Source: JASLBX01 sp036374175 (GTDB taxonomy: Bacteria; Actinomycetota; Actinomycetes; Jiangellales; Jiangellaceae). From it: DNA of 64,000 nucleotides. Both the position numbers and the translations under genes were made by a program. Shown here piece by piece: positions 25,642-34,242 of this stretch (its first letter is position 1; every line of letters starts with the position of its first letter). Under the pieces are notes generated by a model. It was not told the DNA's origin, searched no databases, and saw nothing but the letters and a program-made list of their open reading frames with translations. The stretch covers positions 1 through 64,000 of the forward strand of contig DASUUH010000088.1 of the NCBI GenBank assembly GCA_036374175.1, written 5' to 3'.

Positions 25642-26559
25642 ATGAGCACACCAGAGGCGAGGCGGCGGTTGCTGCTGGTGCACGCCCATCCAGACGACGA
25701 GACGATAAGTACCGGGGCCACCATGGCCAAGTACGCGGCCGAGGGCGCTCACGTCGCGTTGGTGACGTGCACCTTGGGTGAGGAGGGCGAAGTCCTGGTC
25801 CCTGCCCTCGCCCACCTTGCATCGGACCGCGAAGACGCGTTGGGCCAGCAGCGGATCATCGAACGCAAGCAGGCCATGGCCGAACTCGGCGTTAGCGACT
25901 ACCGGTTCCTCGGGGGCGCCGGACGGTTCCGCGACACGGGTATGGCTTGGGGAGACGGCGGGCAGGCCGTCCCGCCTGCCGAGGTTCGTCACGACACCTT
26001 CTGGGCGGCCGACCTGCGAGAGGCCTCGGACGAGCTCATTGCCGTGATCCGTGAGGTTCGTCCCCAGGTCCTCGTGACGTACGACGAGATGGGTGGTTAC
26101 GGTCATCCGGACCACATCCAGGCCCATCGAGTCGCGACGTACGGGTCGGCGCTGGCGGCCGCACCGTCGTACCGGCCGGATCTCGGAGCGGCCTGGGACG
26201 TCCCGAAGATCTACTGGTCCGCCATGCCCCGTAGCGCGATCGAAGCCGGCATCGTCGCGATGCGTGAGATCGGCTCGGATTTCTTCGGCGTCGACAGTGC
26301 CGACGACATGCCGTTCGCCGTTCCCGATGAGTTCCTAACGGCCAGGATCGACGGCATGGCTTGGGTTGAGCAGAAGATGGCAGCAATGCGGGCCTACGTC
26401 ACCCAGATCGCTCTTGACGGGCCGTTCTTCCAGCTACCGGATCAACTCGGTCCGCAGGTCTGGGGCGTGGAGTACTACGTGCTCGTCAAGGGCTCGCCGG
26501 GACCCATCGATCCCGGGTCGGGCCTGGAATCCGACCTGTTCGCCGGGCTGGGTGTCTGA
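25642..26559 (+). CDS. mshB: N-acetyl-glucosaminyl-inositol deacetylase (mycothiol biosynthesis)
   Basis: This 305-residue PIG-L/LmbE-family zinc deacetylase opens with LLLVHAHPDDETISTGATMA. H16 and D19 of AHPDDE bind zinc, and the third ligand is in YGHPDHIQAHRVA. MshB removes the acetyl group from GlcNAc-inositol in mycothiol synthesis; the related Mca cleaves mycothiol conjugates. The MshB call rests on length, the overall match and the gene order (mshB, small membrane protein, then fdx-dapC) as in M. tuberculosis. ATG 25642 and GTG 25633 are both possible starts. Confidence 0.87.
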   Translation: MSTPEARRRLLLVHAHPDDETISTGATMAKYAAEGAHVALVTCTLGEEGEVLVPALAHLASDREDALGQQRIIERKQAMAELGVSDYRFLGGAGRFRDTGMAWGDGGQAVPPAEVRHDTFWAADLREASDELIAVIREVRPQVLVTYDEMGGYGHPDHIQAHRVATYGSALAAAPSYRPDLGAAWDVPKIYWSAMPRSAIEAGIVAMREIGSDFFGVDSADDMPFAVPDEFLTARIDGMAWVEQKMAAMRAYVTQIALDGPFFQLPDQLGPQVWGVEYYVLVKGSPGPIDPGSGLESDLFAGLGV

Positions 26560-26564
26560 GTGCG

Positions 26565-26951
26565 GTGACCCGGCTCGGCGTTACGGCCGGGCTGTGCGTC
26601 GCGGCCTTCACTGCGGCCGTCGCCGGCACCTTCGTGCACCCTGCTACCGCACGGATGGGTGGCATGGACATTCCGTTTGGTGTGGTGATCGCCCTGGCCG
26701 GACTGGCGGCGGTGATGGTGATCGCGCACGCATCGGTTCCCAGCCGGGCAGACAAGGCCATCGTTGCGGTGGGCTGGCTGGCGCCGGTGTTCGTGCTCTC
26801 TCAGGCGCGCAGCGCCGGTGACCTGGTCGTGGCTGCGGATCTGCGGGGCCTGGTGTTCCTCTACGGCGGGGTGCTGCTCGTCGGCATCTTCGTCGGGCTA
26901 CCCGTGGTGCGGCGCCCGCAGAAGACTGGTGCGAATGACCGAGTCAGGTAA
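26565..26951 (+). CDS. Small four-helix membrane protein downstream of mshB
   Basis: The 128-residue protein is almost entirely hydrophobic, with about four membrane segments (VTAGLCVAAFTAAVAGTF, FGVVIALAGLAAVMVIA, AIVAVGWLAPVFVLS, LVFLYGGVLLVGIFVGLPVV). It resembles the DUF6113-type proteins that follow mshB in many actinobacteria. The GTG start is 5 bp after the mshB stop, so the two are probably co-translated. No function is known; linkage to mycothiol metabolism is only positional. Confidence 0.75.
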   Translation: MTRLGVTAGLCVAAFTAAVAGTFVHPATARMGGMDIPFGVVIALAGLAAVMVIAHASVPSRADKAIVAVGWLAPVFVLSQARSAGDLVVAADLRGLVFLYGGVLLVGIFVGLPVVRRPQKTGANDRVR

Positions 26952-27030
26952 CATTCCCTGCGGCCCGCCTGTCGGCCCTGCTGTGGCCATGCTAGGGCGC
27001 AAGTGCCGACCCGACTGAAAGTTGCTGTGC

Positions 27031-29490
27031 GTGACCGACAACTCCACTCCGAAGGGCTATCCCGGCGCGGAGGGGCCGAAGCCCCGTCGCTCTATCTTCG
27101 ACGACACGGCCGAGTTTTCCGCTGCGGCCGTGGAGGCTGGTGCGTCCCAGGGTGACGGACGTAGTGCCGCAAAGGATGCGGGCAACGGGGATTCGGCGGC
27201 CGTGACGGGAGTTTCCGGCCGTGCGGCGGGTTCCAATGCAGCAAGCCACGATGAGCCAGCTGTTGATGGCGGATCGGTTCGTCATGAACCCCGAGCCGGT
27301 CAGGACGATGCGCGCGAGTCCATCTGGGAAACCGAAGCGCGGGAGGCTGCGGCTGCGCGCGAGGCTGCGGACCGGGAGGCTGCGGACCGGGAGGCTGCGG
27401 CGCGCGAGGTTGCGGCGAGGGAAGCCGCTGCTCAGGAGGCTGCCGCACGCGAGACTGCGGCCCGGGAGGCTGCTGCACGCGAGGCTGCGGCCCGGGAGAC
27501 TGCTGCACGCGAGGCTGCCGCCCGGGAGGCTGCCGAACGCGAGGCTGCCGCCCGGGAGGTTGCGGCGAGGGAAGCGGCTGCTCGGGAGAACGCCACGGCC
27601 GCCAATACGGCGCACCAGGTATCGAGCGACGATGTCACGGCGGCCATGCCGGTGGTTCGCGAACCGGCAGTAGGTCAGAAGCCGCACGAGCGGCTTACAC
27701 GTGAACCCGCGCCCGAGTACCTGCCACGGCGTCGGGCAGCGGACCCGGTGTCGTTCTGGCGGCGCCGTCCAGTCCTGATTGCGGGCATCGTGCTCGGCGG
27801 GCTGTTGGTGCTCTATGGCGCGGCCTACGCCATCGCCGGGGGCAGCCTGGCCCGCAACGCCACCGTGCTCGGCGTCGAGGTGGGCGGGCTCTCACCGGCC
27901 GAAGCCGAGGCGAAGCTGGCCGCTGAACTGCCCTCGGTCGTCGACCAGCCGATCGAGCTTGCGGTCGAGCATGCCGAATCGACCTTTCCATTGGTTCCTT
28001 CGCAAGCCGGGCTCGGCGTCGATTACGTGGCAACTGTCGATGCCATCCCTGGCGGTAGTGCCAACCCCGTCTCGCTGCTCAGTGCGATCTTCGGAGGTGG
28101 CGAGGTCGCCCCCGTGCCGTCGGTCGATCGGGCGGCTCTGGAATCCGCGCTTGAAACGATCGCGGACGAGACCGACGTCGAGCCGGTGAACGGCGGGCTC
28201 GCATTCGATGACGGAGAAGTCGTTACAAGCCCCGCTGAGGTGGGGCGGTCGGTAGATGTCACGGCCACCGCCGACCAGATCCAGCAGGCTTTCTTCGGCG
28301 ACGAGGAGCCACCCGACGTTCCGATCGGCCCGCTCACTGCGACCGTGGCCGAAGTGGAACCGACCGTCACTGACGCAGACGTCGAGCGGGCGGTCGCCGA
28401 GTTCGCCGAGCCGGCGATGTCCGGACCCGTGCGCATCACTGCCGACGAGCACACCATCGACATCGAACCGGAGATGATCAGTGCTGCGCTCACGATGACG
28501 CCGGACGATTCGGGAACCCTCCAGCCGGCGCTGGACCCGGACACGCTCGCCGACGCCGCTTCGGATGTACTCGACGAGGTGGGCCAGCCCGGCCGTGAGG
28601 CGACGATCCGGATCGAGAATGGCGCCCCGACGATCATTCCGCATGAGGTCGGCGTCGGCATCAGCTCCGACGCGCTGGCCGAGGCGATTCTGCCCGTACT
28701 GACCGAGACCGGCGATGACCGCGCCGCGACCGTGGAGTACAGCGAGGCCGAACCGGAGTTTACGACTGAGGATGCCGAGGCGCTCGGTGTCAAGGAAGTC
28801 GTGAGTGAGTTCACCACTCGCTTCCCGCATGCGACCTACCGCAACGTCAACATCGGCCTGGCCGCCTCCCGGATCGACGACACGCTGCTCAAGCCGGGGG
28901 ACGAGTTCAGCCTGAACGGCATCGTCGGCGAGCGCACCGCGGCAAACGGCTTCGCCAAAGGCGGCACGATAAGTGGCGGAGTACTCGTCGAGGACTACGG
29001 CGGTGGTGTATCGCAGGTGGCCACGACTACGTACCACGCAGCGTTCAAGGCCGGCCTGGAGGACATCTACCACCAGCCGCACAGCATCTACTTCGACCGC
29101 TACCCGGTCGCCCAGGAAGCCACCGTCTCGTGGGGTAACTTCGACATGGCGTTCCGAAACGACACACCGTACGGCGTCCTGGTCGAAACCAGGTTCACCC
29201 CCAGCACGTCGGGTTCGCAGGGTGTCCTGACGGTTCGTATCTGGAGCACCGAGTACTTCAAGGTCGAGACCCCGGTATCGGAGCGGTCGAACTTCACCGA
29301 CCCGCCCACCGTCTACAACACCAAGGACAATTGCATCGCGAACCGGGTGGGATCGAAGGGCTTTTCGATCACGTCGTACCGGAAGGCATGGGATCCCGAC
29401 GGCAACCTCGTCAAGGACGAGGCGTATCCATGGACCTACCGGCCCAATCCGGTCGTGGTGTGTGGTGAGGAACCCGAGGACGACGACTGA
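27031..29490 (+). CDS. VanW-family membrane protein with charged alanine-rich repeat
   Basis: The predicted protein has 819 residues. An N-terminal cytoplasmic part carries a tandem repeat of AARE/AEREA units at about residues 103-188. Next come a proline-rich linker and a single membrane helix (PVLIAGIVLGGLLVLYGAAY, about 247-266). The extracellular part has YoaR-like peptidoglycan-binding (PG4) modules and a VanW domain at about 591-760 with GDEFSLNGIVGERTAANGF and GGGVSQVATTTYHAAFKAGL. VanW proteins occur in glycopeptide-resistance clusters and in general cell-wall genes; their chemistry is unknown. GTG 27031 is favoured over TTG 27022. The 3' end overlaps the convergent acetyltransferase by 55 bp. 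Confidence 0.88.
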   Translation: MTDNSTPKGYPGAEGPKPRRSIFDDTAEFSAAAVEAGASQGDGRSAAKDAGNGDSAAVTGVSGRAAGSNAASHDEPAVDGGSVRHEPRAGQDDARESIWETEAREAAAAREAADREAADREAAAREVAAREAAAQEAAARETAAREAAAREAAARETAAREAAAREAAEREAAAREVAAREAAARENATAANTAHQVSSDDVTAAMPVVREPAVGQKPHERLTREPAPEYLPRRRAADPVSFWRRRPVLIAGIVLGGLLVLYGAAYAIAGGSLARNATVLGVEVGGLSPAEAEAKLAAELPSVVDQPIELAVEHAESTFPLVPSQAGLGVDYVATVDAIPGGSANPVSLLSAIFGGGEVAPVPSVDRAALESALETIADETDVEPVNGGLAFDDGEVVTSPAEVGRSVDVTATADQIQQAFFGDEEPPDVPIGPLTATVAEVEPTVTDADVERAVAEFAEPAMSGPVRITADEHTIDIEPEMISAALTMTPDDSGTLQPALDPDTLADAASDVLDEVGQPGREATIRIENGAPTIIPHEVGVGISSDALAEAILPVLTETGDDRAATVEYSEAEPEFTTEDAEALGVKEVVSEFTTRFPHATYRNVNIGLAASRIDDTLLKPGDEFSLNGIVGERTAANGFAKGGTISGGVLVEDYGGGVSQVATTTYHAAFKAGLEDIYHQPHSIYFDRYPVAQEATVSWGNFDMAFRNDTPYGVLVETRFTPSTSGSQGVLTVRIWSTEYFKVETPVSERSNFTDPPTVYNTKDNCIANRVGSKGFSITSYRKAWDPDGNLVKDEAYPWTYRPNPVVVCGEEPEDDD
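27337..27594 (+). repeat. Degenerate 15/30-bp tandem repeat inside the VanW gene
   Basis: About 260 bp is built from units such as GAGGCTGCGGCCCGG and GAGGCTGCTGCACGC, encoding REAAA/REAAD pentads. The translation is a run of alternating acidic-basic-alanine residues with helix-forming, coiled-coil-like character. The unit number is likely to vary between strains by slippage or recombination. Confidence 0.85.
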
Positions 29491-30464
29491 GCAGTGCCGG
29501 CCCGCAACCGGCGGTAGTGGTACCGGTGGTGTTCGGTGAACCCCAGCCGGCCGTACGCTGCAATGGCTGCGCCGTTGCCCTCAGCAACCTGGACGTAGGC
29601 GCTGGTCGCGCCCATGCTCCGGCCCCACCTGGCAAGTTCTGCCATCACCTGGGAGGCGAACCCGCGTCGCCGCATCGACTGGTCTACCTCGACAGCCGTG
29701 ACGCCGAGCCAGCGGTGCCCGTTCGGTGAATCGGAAACCGCTCCCCGGCCGATCGCCAGCGCACGATCCTGCGCGACGATAGCGGCGAACGCCAACACGT
29801 CCGCGTCCAGCAGTACCCGCGTGGCGTTGGGCGGCAAGGCCGCACCGCGGTATCGGTAAGCCGCGATCCAGCGCTCGTCTGGTTCAGGACGCAGTTCGAC
29901 GGACGGCAGGTCATCGCGGCGGCGCTCTGCCATGGGCGCCACCTCAGCAGTCAGCATGAGGACATCTTCGCTCGGCGGCGGCCAGCCGAGGCGGTCGAGC
30001 GTGGCCTCCAGCACCCCTCCCAGCGGTACCGGCACCTGGAAGGCAGGAGTGAGCCCGCGCTCGCGGTACCACTTCTCGACCAAGTCGATCGCTGAGTCCA
30101 GGGGTTGGCCAGGCTCCCAGAGCGGCAGGCAGGAATTGGCTCGTCCAGTGAAGCCGTCGGCAGCGCGGAGCAGCCACCCGCCCACGCGTTCGATTTCGTT
30201 CGCCCGCCACCCTGCCGCGGCAGCGGCTTCGAGGTCGCGCACCTGCCTGCGGGTCACCGTGCGAGGTGGGACGACTTTGGCGGCAAGCACGCTCGATTCG
30301 GCCACCTCGACGACGTCGCCGGTCTTGGTCCGGATGTGCAACCGCCCCTCCGACCAGGCGACCAGCTCGCCGAGCACATCGGTGGCGTGAGCACCGTCGA
30401 CCGGAGTGCCGAGCCGGTACCGTACGACCACTCGGCGCCCGACGGCGCTCGGTTGTAGCGTCAT
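29436..30464 (-). CDS. GNAT-family N-acetyltransferase with N-terminal SH3-like domain
   Basis: The 342-residue protein has an N-terminal beta-rich part (VGRRVVVRYRLGTPVDGAHA to about residue 75), which looks like the small domain found in actinobacterial paralogues. A middle segment (GWRANEIERVGGWLLRAADG, ANSCLPLWEPGQPLD) follows. The C-terminal GNAT fold has the acetyl-CoA loop VDQSMRRRGFASQVMAELAR and VAEGNGAAIAAYGRLGFTEH. The substrate is unknown. ATG 30464 is chosen because conserved sequence begins there. It is divergent from the ferredoxin gene, and its last 18 codons overlap the VanW gene on the opposite strand. Confidence 0.87.
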   Translation of the reverse strand: MTLQPSAVGRRVVVRYRLGTPVDGAHATDVLGELVAWSEGRLHIRTKTGDVVEVAESSVLAAKVVPPRTVTRRQVRDLEAAAAAGWRANEIERVGGWLLRAADGFTGRANSCLPLWEPGQPLDSAIDLVEKWYRERGLTPAFQVPVPLGGVLEATLDRLGWPPPSEDVLMLTAEVAPMAERRRDDLPSVELRPEPDERWIAAYRYRGAALPPNATRVLLDADVLAFAAIVAQDRALAIGRGAVSDSPNGHRWLGVTAVEVDQSMRRRGFASQVMAELARWGRSMGATSAYVQVAEGNGAAIAAYGRLGFTEHHRYHYRRLRAGTAQSSSSGSSPHTTTGLGR

Positions 30465-30478
30465 ACTGTGGACCTCGG

Positions 30479-30509
30479 TTGCATGAAAACGTACCGGCAA
30501 CGGGATACT
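30479..30509 (+). promoter_or_regulatory. Possible promoter of the fdx-dapC operon
   Basis: TTGCAT (30479-30484) and GATACT (30504-30509) are separated by 19 bp, about 50 bp upstream of the ferredoxin GTG. The spacing is slightly long, so this is tentative. Confidence 0.35.
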
Positions 30510-30559
30510 AAGTGCAGGTGCCGACCGACCCCTGACCGGTGCCACAAGGAGGAACCCTC

Positions 30560-30889
30560 GTGACCTACACCATCGCCGAGCCGTGCGTCGACCTCAAGGA
30601 CCTGGCGTGCGTAGAGGAGTGCCCGGTCGACTGCATTTACGAAGGGGAGCGGATGCTCTATATCCACCCCGACGAATGTGTTGACTGTGGCGCCTGCGAG
30701 CCGGTGTGCCCGGTCGAAGCGATCTTTTACGAGGACGACGTTCCGGAGCAGTGGAAGGACTACAACCGGGCTAACGCCGAGTTCTTTGACGATCTTGGGT
30801 CGCCAGGGGGAGCGTCCAAGCTGGGCAAGATCGACAAGGATCATTCGCTGGTAGCCGCGTTGCCGCCGCAGGAGCACGACGTCCACTAG
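30560..30889 (+). CDS. fdxA: Seven-iron ferredoxin (FdxA/FdxC type)
   Basis: The 109-residue acidic protein has the 7Fe arrangement. C9, C17 and C50 hold the [3Fe-4S] cluster and C21, C40, C43 and C46 the [4Fe-4S] cluster, with C25 extra. The signature CVDCGACEPVCPVEA is clear. It is a low-potential electron carrier, for example for cytochromes P450 or oxidoreductases. GTG 30560 has AAGGAGGAA upstream. The dapC gene starts 2 bp after its stop, the same pair as fdxC-dapC in M. tuberculosis, although a functional link between the two is not established. Confidence 0.93.
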   Translation: MTYTIAEPCVDLKDLACVEECPVDCIYEGERMLYIHPDECVDCGACEPVCPVEAIFYEDDVPEQWKDYNRANAEFFDDLGSPGGASKLGKIDKDHSLVAALPPQEHDVH

Positions 30890-30891
30890 AC

Positions 30892-31995
30892 GTGCGCCCG
30901 CTCCCGGTGTTCCCGTGGGACTCGCTGGCTCAGTACCGCGAGCAGGCTTCGGCCCGCCCAGGCGGGTTGGTGGACCTGTCGATCGGAACACCGGTCGACC
31001 CTACTCCGGTCATCGTCAGGCAGGCGCTGGCCGATGCGGCGGACGCGCCCGGGTATCCCGCAACCTACGGGACGCCCGAGCTTCGCGAGGCGGTCGTGGA
31101 CTGGCTGGCGCGACGGCTCGGGATCAGCGGGATCGATCCACGTGGAGTGCTGCCCACCATAGGTTCCAAAGAGCTGGTCAGCTGGCTGCCGGTGCTGTTG
31201 GGCTTGGGCGAGCGTGCTGCCGTGGTCTATCCGACGCTGGCTTATCCCACCTACGAAATCGGCGCCCGGATCGCCGGCGCACCCGCCATGGCCGCCGACT
31301 CGTTGACCGCGGTGGGGCCCGCGCGCGTAGGCCTGGTATGGGTCAACTCGCCGGCCAACCCGCATGGCCGGGTCTTGCCGGCCGAGCACCTGGCGAAGGT
31401 CGTGGCTTGGGCCCGCGAGCGCGGTGCGATCGTGGCGTCGGACGAGTGTTACCTGGAGTTCGGTTGGGATGCCGAGCCGGTCTCGCTGCTCGATCCGGCG
31501 GTCAACGGAGGGACGCTGGACGGCATCCTCGCGGTGCACTCGCTGTCCAAGCGATCGAATATGGCCGGTTACCGGGCCGGATTCGTCGTGGGTGACGTCG
31601 GACTGGTCGAGCGGTTGCTCGAGATCCGCAAACATGCCGGCATGATGGTGCCGGCGCCGGTGCAAGCGGCCATGGCCGCCGCGCTCGGCGACGATGTTCA
31701 CGTGGACGAGCAGCGGGCCCGCTACGCCAGGCGCCGGTCGAGACTGCGATCGGCGTTGGAAGCGGCGGATTTCCGAATCGACTACTCAGAGGCCGGTCTC
31801 TACCTGTGGGCGACGCGTGACGAACCGTGTTGGGACACGGTGAGCCGACTGGCCGAGCTCGGCATCCTCGTCGCGCCGGGCGATTTCTACGGCCGGGCCG
31901 GAGCCCGCCACGTGCGTGTTGCGTTGACGGTGGCCGACGAGCGGGTCGAAGCCGCCGTGGATCGGCTCAGCGGAGGAACCGGAGGAACCGGATAG
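30892..31995 (+). CDS. dapC: Succinyldiaminopimelate transaminase
   Basis: This 367-residue fold-type I PLP aminotransferase catalyses N-succinyl-2-amino-6-ketopimelate to N-succinyl-LL-diaminopimelate in lysine/DAP synthesis. It opens VFPWDSLAQYREQASARPGG and VDLSIGTPVDPTP. Other landmarks are YPATYGTPELREAVVDWLAR, the NSPANPHGRVL motif, the cofactor-binding Asp in ASDECYLEFGW, and the Schiff-base lysine in HSLSKRSNMAGYRAGF. Position next to fdx and near dapD and dapE supports DapC over other aminotransferases. The GTG start follows the fdx stop by 2 bp. Confidence 0.92.
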   Translation: MRPLPVFPWDSLAQYREQASARPGGLVDLSIGTPVDPTPVIVRQALADAADAPGYPATYGTPELREAVVDWLARRLGISGIDPRGVLPTIGSKELVSWLPVLLGLGERAAVVYPTLAYPTYEIGARIAGAPAMAADSLTAVGPARVGLVWVNSPANPHGRVLPAEHLAKVVAWARERGAIVASDECYLEFGWDAEPVSLLDPAVNGGTLDGILAVHSLSKRSNMAGYRAGFVVGDVGLVERLLEIRKHAGMMVPAPVQAAMAAALGDDVHVDEQRARYARRRSRLRSALEAADFRIDYSEAGLYLWATRDEPCWDTVSRLAELGILVAPGDFYGRAGARHVRVALTVADERVEAAVDRLSGGTGGTG

Positions 31996-32005
31996 TAGCC
32001 GTGGA

Positions 32006-32980
32006 CTATCCGCCTTGCGCCACGTCGACGTGGACATGATCGAGATGACGCAGGGTCGGGTCGGTGGTGTTGCCGGACGGGTGGGTGTACGCTCGCCAGC
32101 CCTCGGCAGACCGGCGCGCCGTCCAGATCTGGTCGTCGTAGATCACGGTGGCGATGCCGAGCCGGTCGGCGTTGATCACCAGCCAGTGCGCCACCACCCA
32201 CCCGGACCGCTTGCTCGCCGGCTCGTCGTGGGGGCGGAAGAAGATGTCGATCGCCCGACCGGCGTAGTGCGCGGAGCCGGCGATATGACCCTGGTCAATG
32301 CCGTCCGGATCGAAGCCGCCAACAGTCAGCGGTCCGTGCGCCGCCTGGATTTCTTCCAGCACGCTGCGGGCGCGAGGGGTCAACCCGTCGTCGCCGGGCT
32401 GCTCAACCTCATGGGATGCGGGACGGAAGGTACAGGTGAGCCCGGCCGCCGAGTTGCCGGACAGTGCGGACGCGAGTGCGCGCGCGTTGGATTCGTGTTG
32501 GGCGTACGCCTCGGGGAACGCGCTGCGCTGCACGCGCTGTGCGGCGTCGGTGATCTCGAGCTCACGATAATTGTCGATCTTGACAAGCTCGTCGTAGAAC
32601 GCGCCGGCGGCATAGACCGGATCCTGGACTTGCTCCGGCGTACCCCACCCTTGTGACGGGCGCTGCTGGAACAGCCCCAACGAGTCCCGGTCGCCGTAGT
32701 TGACGTTGTACAGGTCGGATTCCTGATAGGCCGTGGCGAGCGCGATCGTGATAGCCCGTGCCGGTAGCCCGCGCTGTTCGGCGACGGCCGCGATCGTCGC
32801 TGCATGCATCGCCTGCTCTGGATGCAAGGTGACCCGGTGCTCGCCCACCTCGATTGCGCATTCCTCGCTGGCGAGCGGATTCAACTGCCCGCTGGTCCAC
32901 CACACCAGCAAGGCGGCGGCCCCCGCCCCGATCAGGGCGAGGACCGTCAAGGTGGCGACCAAACGTCCGGCTCGGCTCAT
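32006..32980 (-). CDS. Membrane-anchored cell-wall hydrolase-like protein
   Basis: The 324-residue protein begins with an uncleaved signal/anchor helix (LVATLTVLALIGAGAAALLV). A lytic-transglycosylase-like segment follows (ITIALATAYQESDLYNVNYG, GLFQQRPSQGWGT), with the glutamate of YQES a possible catalytic residue. The C-terminal half has HYAGRAIDIFF and, near the end, LDHVHVDV. That HxxGxxxD ... HxH spacing resembles LAS-type zinc peptidases (M15/D-Ala-D-Ala) and the DUF found in other actinobacterial wall enzymes. Whether either half is active is not provable here. It lies downstream of dapD on the same strand but beyond a palindrome, so it is probably transcribed separately. Confidence 0.72.
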   Translation of the reverse strand: MSRAGRLVATLTVLALIGAGAAALLVWWTSGQLNPLASEECAIEVGEHRVTLHPEQAMHAATIAAVAEQRGLPARAITIALATAYQESDLYNVNYGDRDSLGLFQQRPSQGWGTPEQVQDPVYAAGAFYDELVKIDNYRELEITDAAQRVQRSAFPEAYAQHESNARALASALSGNSAAGLTCTFRPASHEVEQPGDDGLTPRARSVLEEIQAAHGPLTVGGFDPDGIDQGHIAGSAHYAGRAIDIFFRPHDEPASKRSGWVVAHWLVINADRLGIATVIYDDQIWTARRSAEGWRAYTHPSGNTTDPTLRHLDHVHVDVAQGG

Positions 32981-33053
32981 CGTGAGGTGAGAACGTCCCG
33001 CGCCCGACCGGAGTTTCGGGAGCGTTCGTGGTGAGCACACCACCAGGCGGGCC

Positions 33054-33113
33054 GGTGCCCCACCAGGCGCATGCGCCTGGTACGGCACCCGTGCGCCTGC
33101 TGAACGTGATCGA
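33054..33113. repeat. Intergenic palindrome, GATCACGTTC family, inner type with perfect 20-mer
   Basis: The inner part is GGTGCC (33054-33059), a perfect palindrome ACCAGGCGCATGCGCCTGGT (33062-33081), then GGCACC (33084-33089). Only the right outer arm is kept: GCCTGCTGAACGTGATCGA at 33095-33113. It begins 9 bp beyond the dapD stop, as expected for its terminator. Confidence 0.88.
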
Positions 33114-33122
33114 CCGGCATGC

Positions 33123-34043
33123 TCAGTTGCTGTGCAAAGCCACGTTGAGGCCACCCCAGTCGCCGGATCTCGACAGCGCCTCGACCGCGCCGGTGACACT
33201 GTTTCGGCGGAACAGCAGACCGTCTTGTCCAGACAGCTCTCGGGCCTTGACGATCCGGTTGTCCGGAAGGCTGACCTTCGTGCCTGCGGTGACGTAGCAG
33301 CCGGCCTCGACCACACAGCCGTCACCGAGCGAGATGCCGATGCCCGCGTTGGCACCGATCAAGCAGCCCTTACCGACCGAGATGACTTCCTTGCCGCCTC
33401 CTGACAACGTGCCCATGATCGACGAGCCACCGCCGATATCAGTTCCGTCACCGATAACAACGCCGGCCGAAATGCGGCCTTCGACCATCGACGCACCGAG
33501 GGTGCCGGCGTTGAAGTTGACGAAACCTTCGTGCATCACGGTGGTGCCGGGCGCTAGATGGGCACCGAGCCGAACCCGGTCGGCGTCCGCGATCCGGACC
33601 CCGGGGGGGACGACGTAATCGGTCATCCGCGGGAACTTGTCGACGCCGTACACAGCAACCGGCCCGTGGCGGCGCAACCGCAGCCGGGTCTGCTCGAAAT
33701 CGTCCACCGGGCACGGCCCGTAGCTGGTCCAAACGACGGTGTTCAGCAATCCGAAGATGCCTGTCAGGTCGACCTCGTGGGGGCGGACGAGGCGGTGCGA
33801 CAGCAGGTGCAGCCGGAGGTAGACGTCGGCGGTATCGGACGGGGGGTCGGCGAGCTTGCTGACGGTCTGCACGACCGATGTGCGAACGCCCCGGTCGCCG
33901 TCGGTGCGCGCCAGTGCTCGAAGGTCCGTGTCGTCGGAGTTGTCCTCCGGCCCGTCGAGCGTGGGGGACGGGTACCACACGTCGAGGACGGTACCGTCGT
34001 CGGCGATGGTGGCCAGGCCAAGGCCCGATGCGGTGGTGGACAT
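33123..34043 (-). CDS. dapD: Tetrahydrodipicolinate N-succinyltransferase
   Basis: This 306-residue actinobacterial-type DapD transfers succinyl from succinyl-CoA to tetrahydrodipicolinate. The left-handed beta-helix hexapeptide repeats span about residues 150-265 (ADRVRLGAHLAPGTTVMHEG, IGDGTDIGGGSSIMGTLSGG, VGKGCLIGANAGIGISLGDG). The C-terminus includes NRIVKARELSGQDGLLFRRN. The gene is divergent from dapE with about 200 bp between, so the two steps flanking DapC may share a regulatory region. Translation starts at ATG 34043. Confidence 0.95.
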   Translation of the reverse strand: MSTTASGLGLATIADDGTVLDVWYPSPTLDGPEDNSDDTDLRALARTDGDRGVRTSVVQTVSKLADPPSDTADVYLRLHLLSHRLVRPHEVDLTGIFGLLNTVVWTSYGPCPVDDFEQTRLRLRRHGPVAVYGVDKFPRMTDYVVPPGVRIADADRVRLGAHLAPGTTVMHEGFVNFNAGTLGASMVEGRISAGVVIGDGTDIGGGSSIMGTLSGGGKEVISVGKGCLIGANAGIGISLGDGCVVEAGCYVTAGTKVSLPDNRIVKARELSGQDGLLFRRNSVTGAVEALSRSGDWGGLNVALHSN

Positions 34044-34242
34044 GAGGACCAGCCTAGGAGACGCGGTTCCCGGACATGGCGACAGGCAGGGCACCCAAAT
34101 CCGTGGTTGGTTCACGGCAAGAATCAAGTCAGCGCCGAGGCGCGACAACGAAGGGTTGCCCTGCCCGTCGGGAATGAGCTTGCCTCTAGTTTGGCGTCCC
34201 GTCAAGGGTTCGGTGCCTAACGGGGCGATAGGGTCGTCAGGC

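Noticed and set aside
34044..34242. Possible gene in the dapD-dapE gap
   Set aside because: The gap has no start with a ribosome-binding site and no conserved sequence. It is better read as a divergent promoter region.
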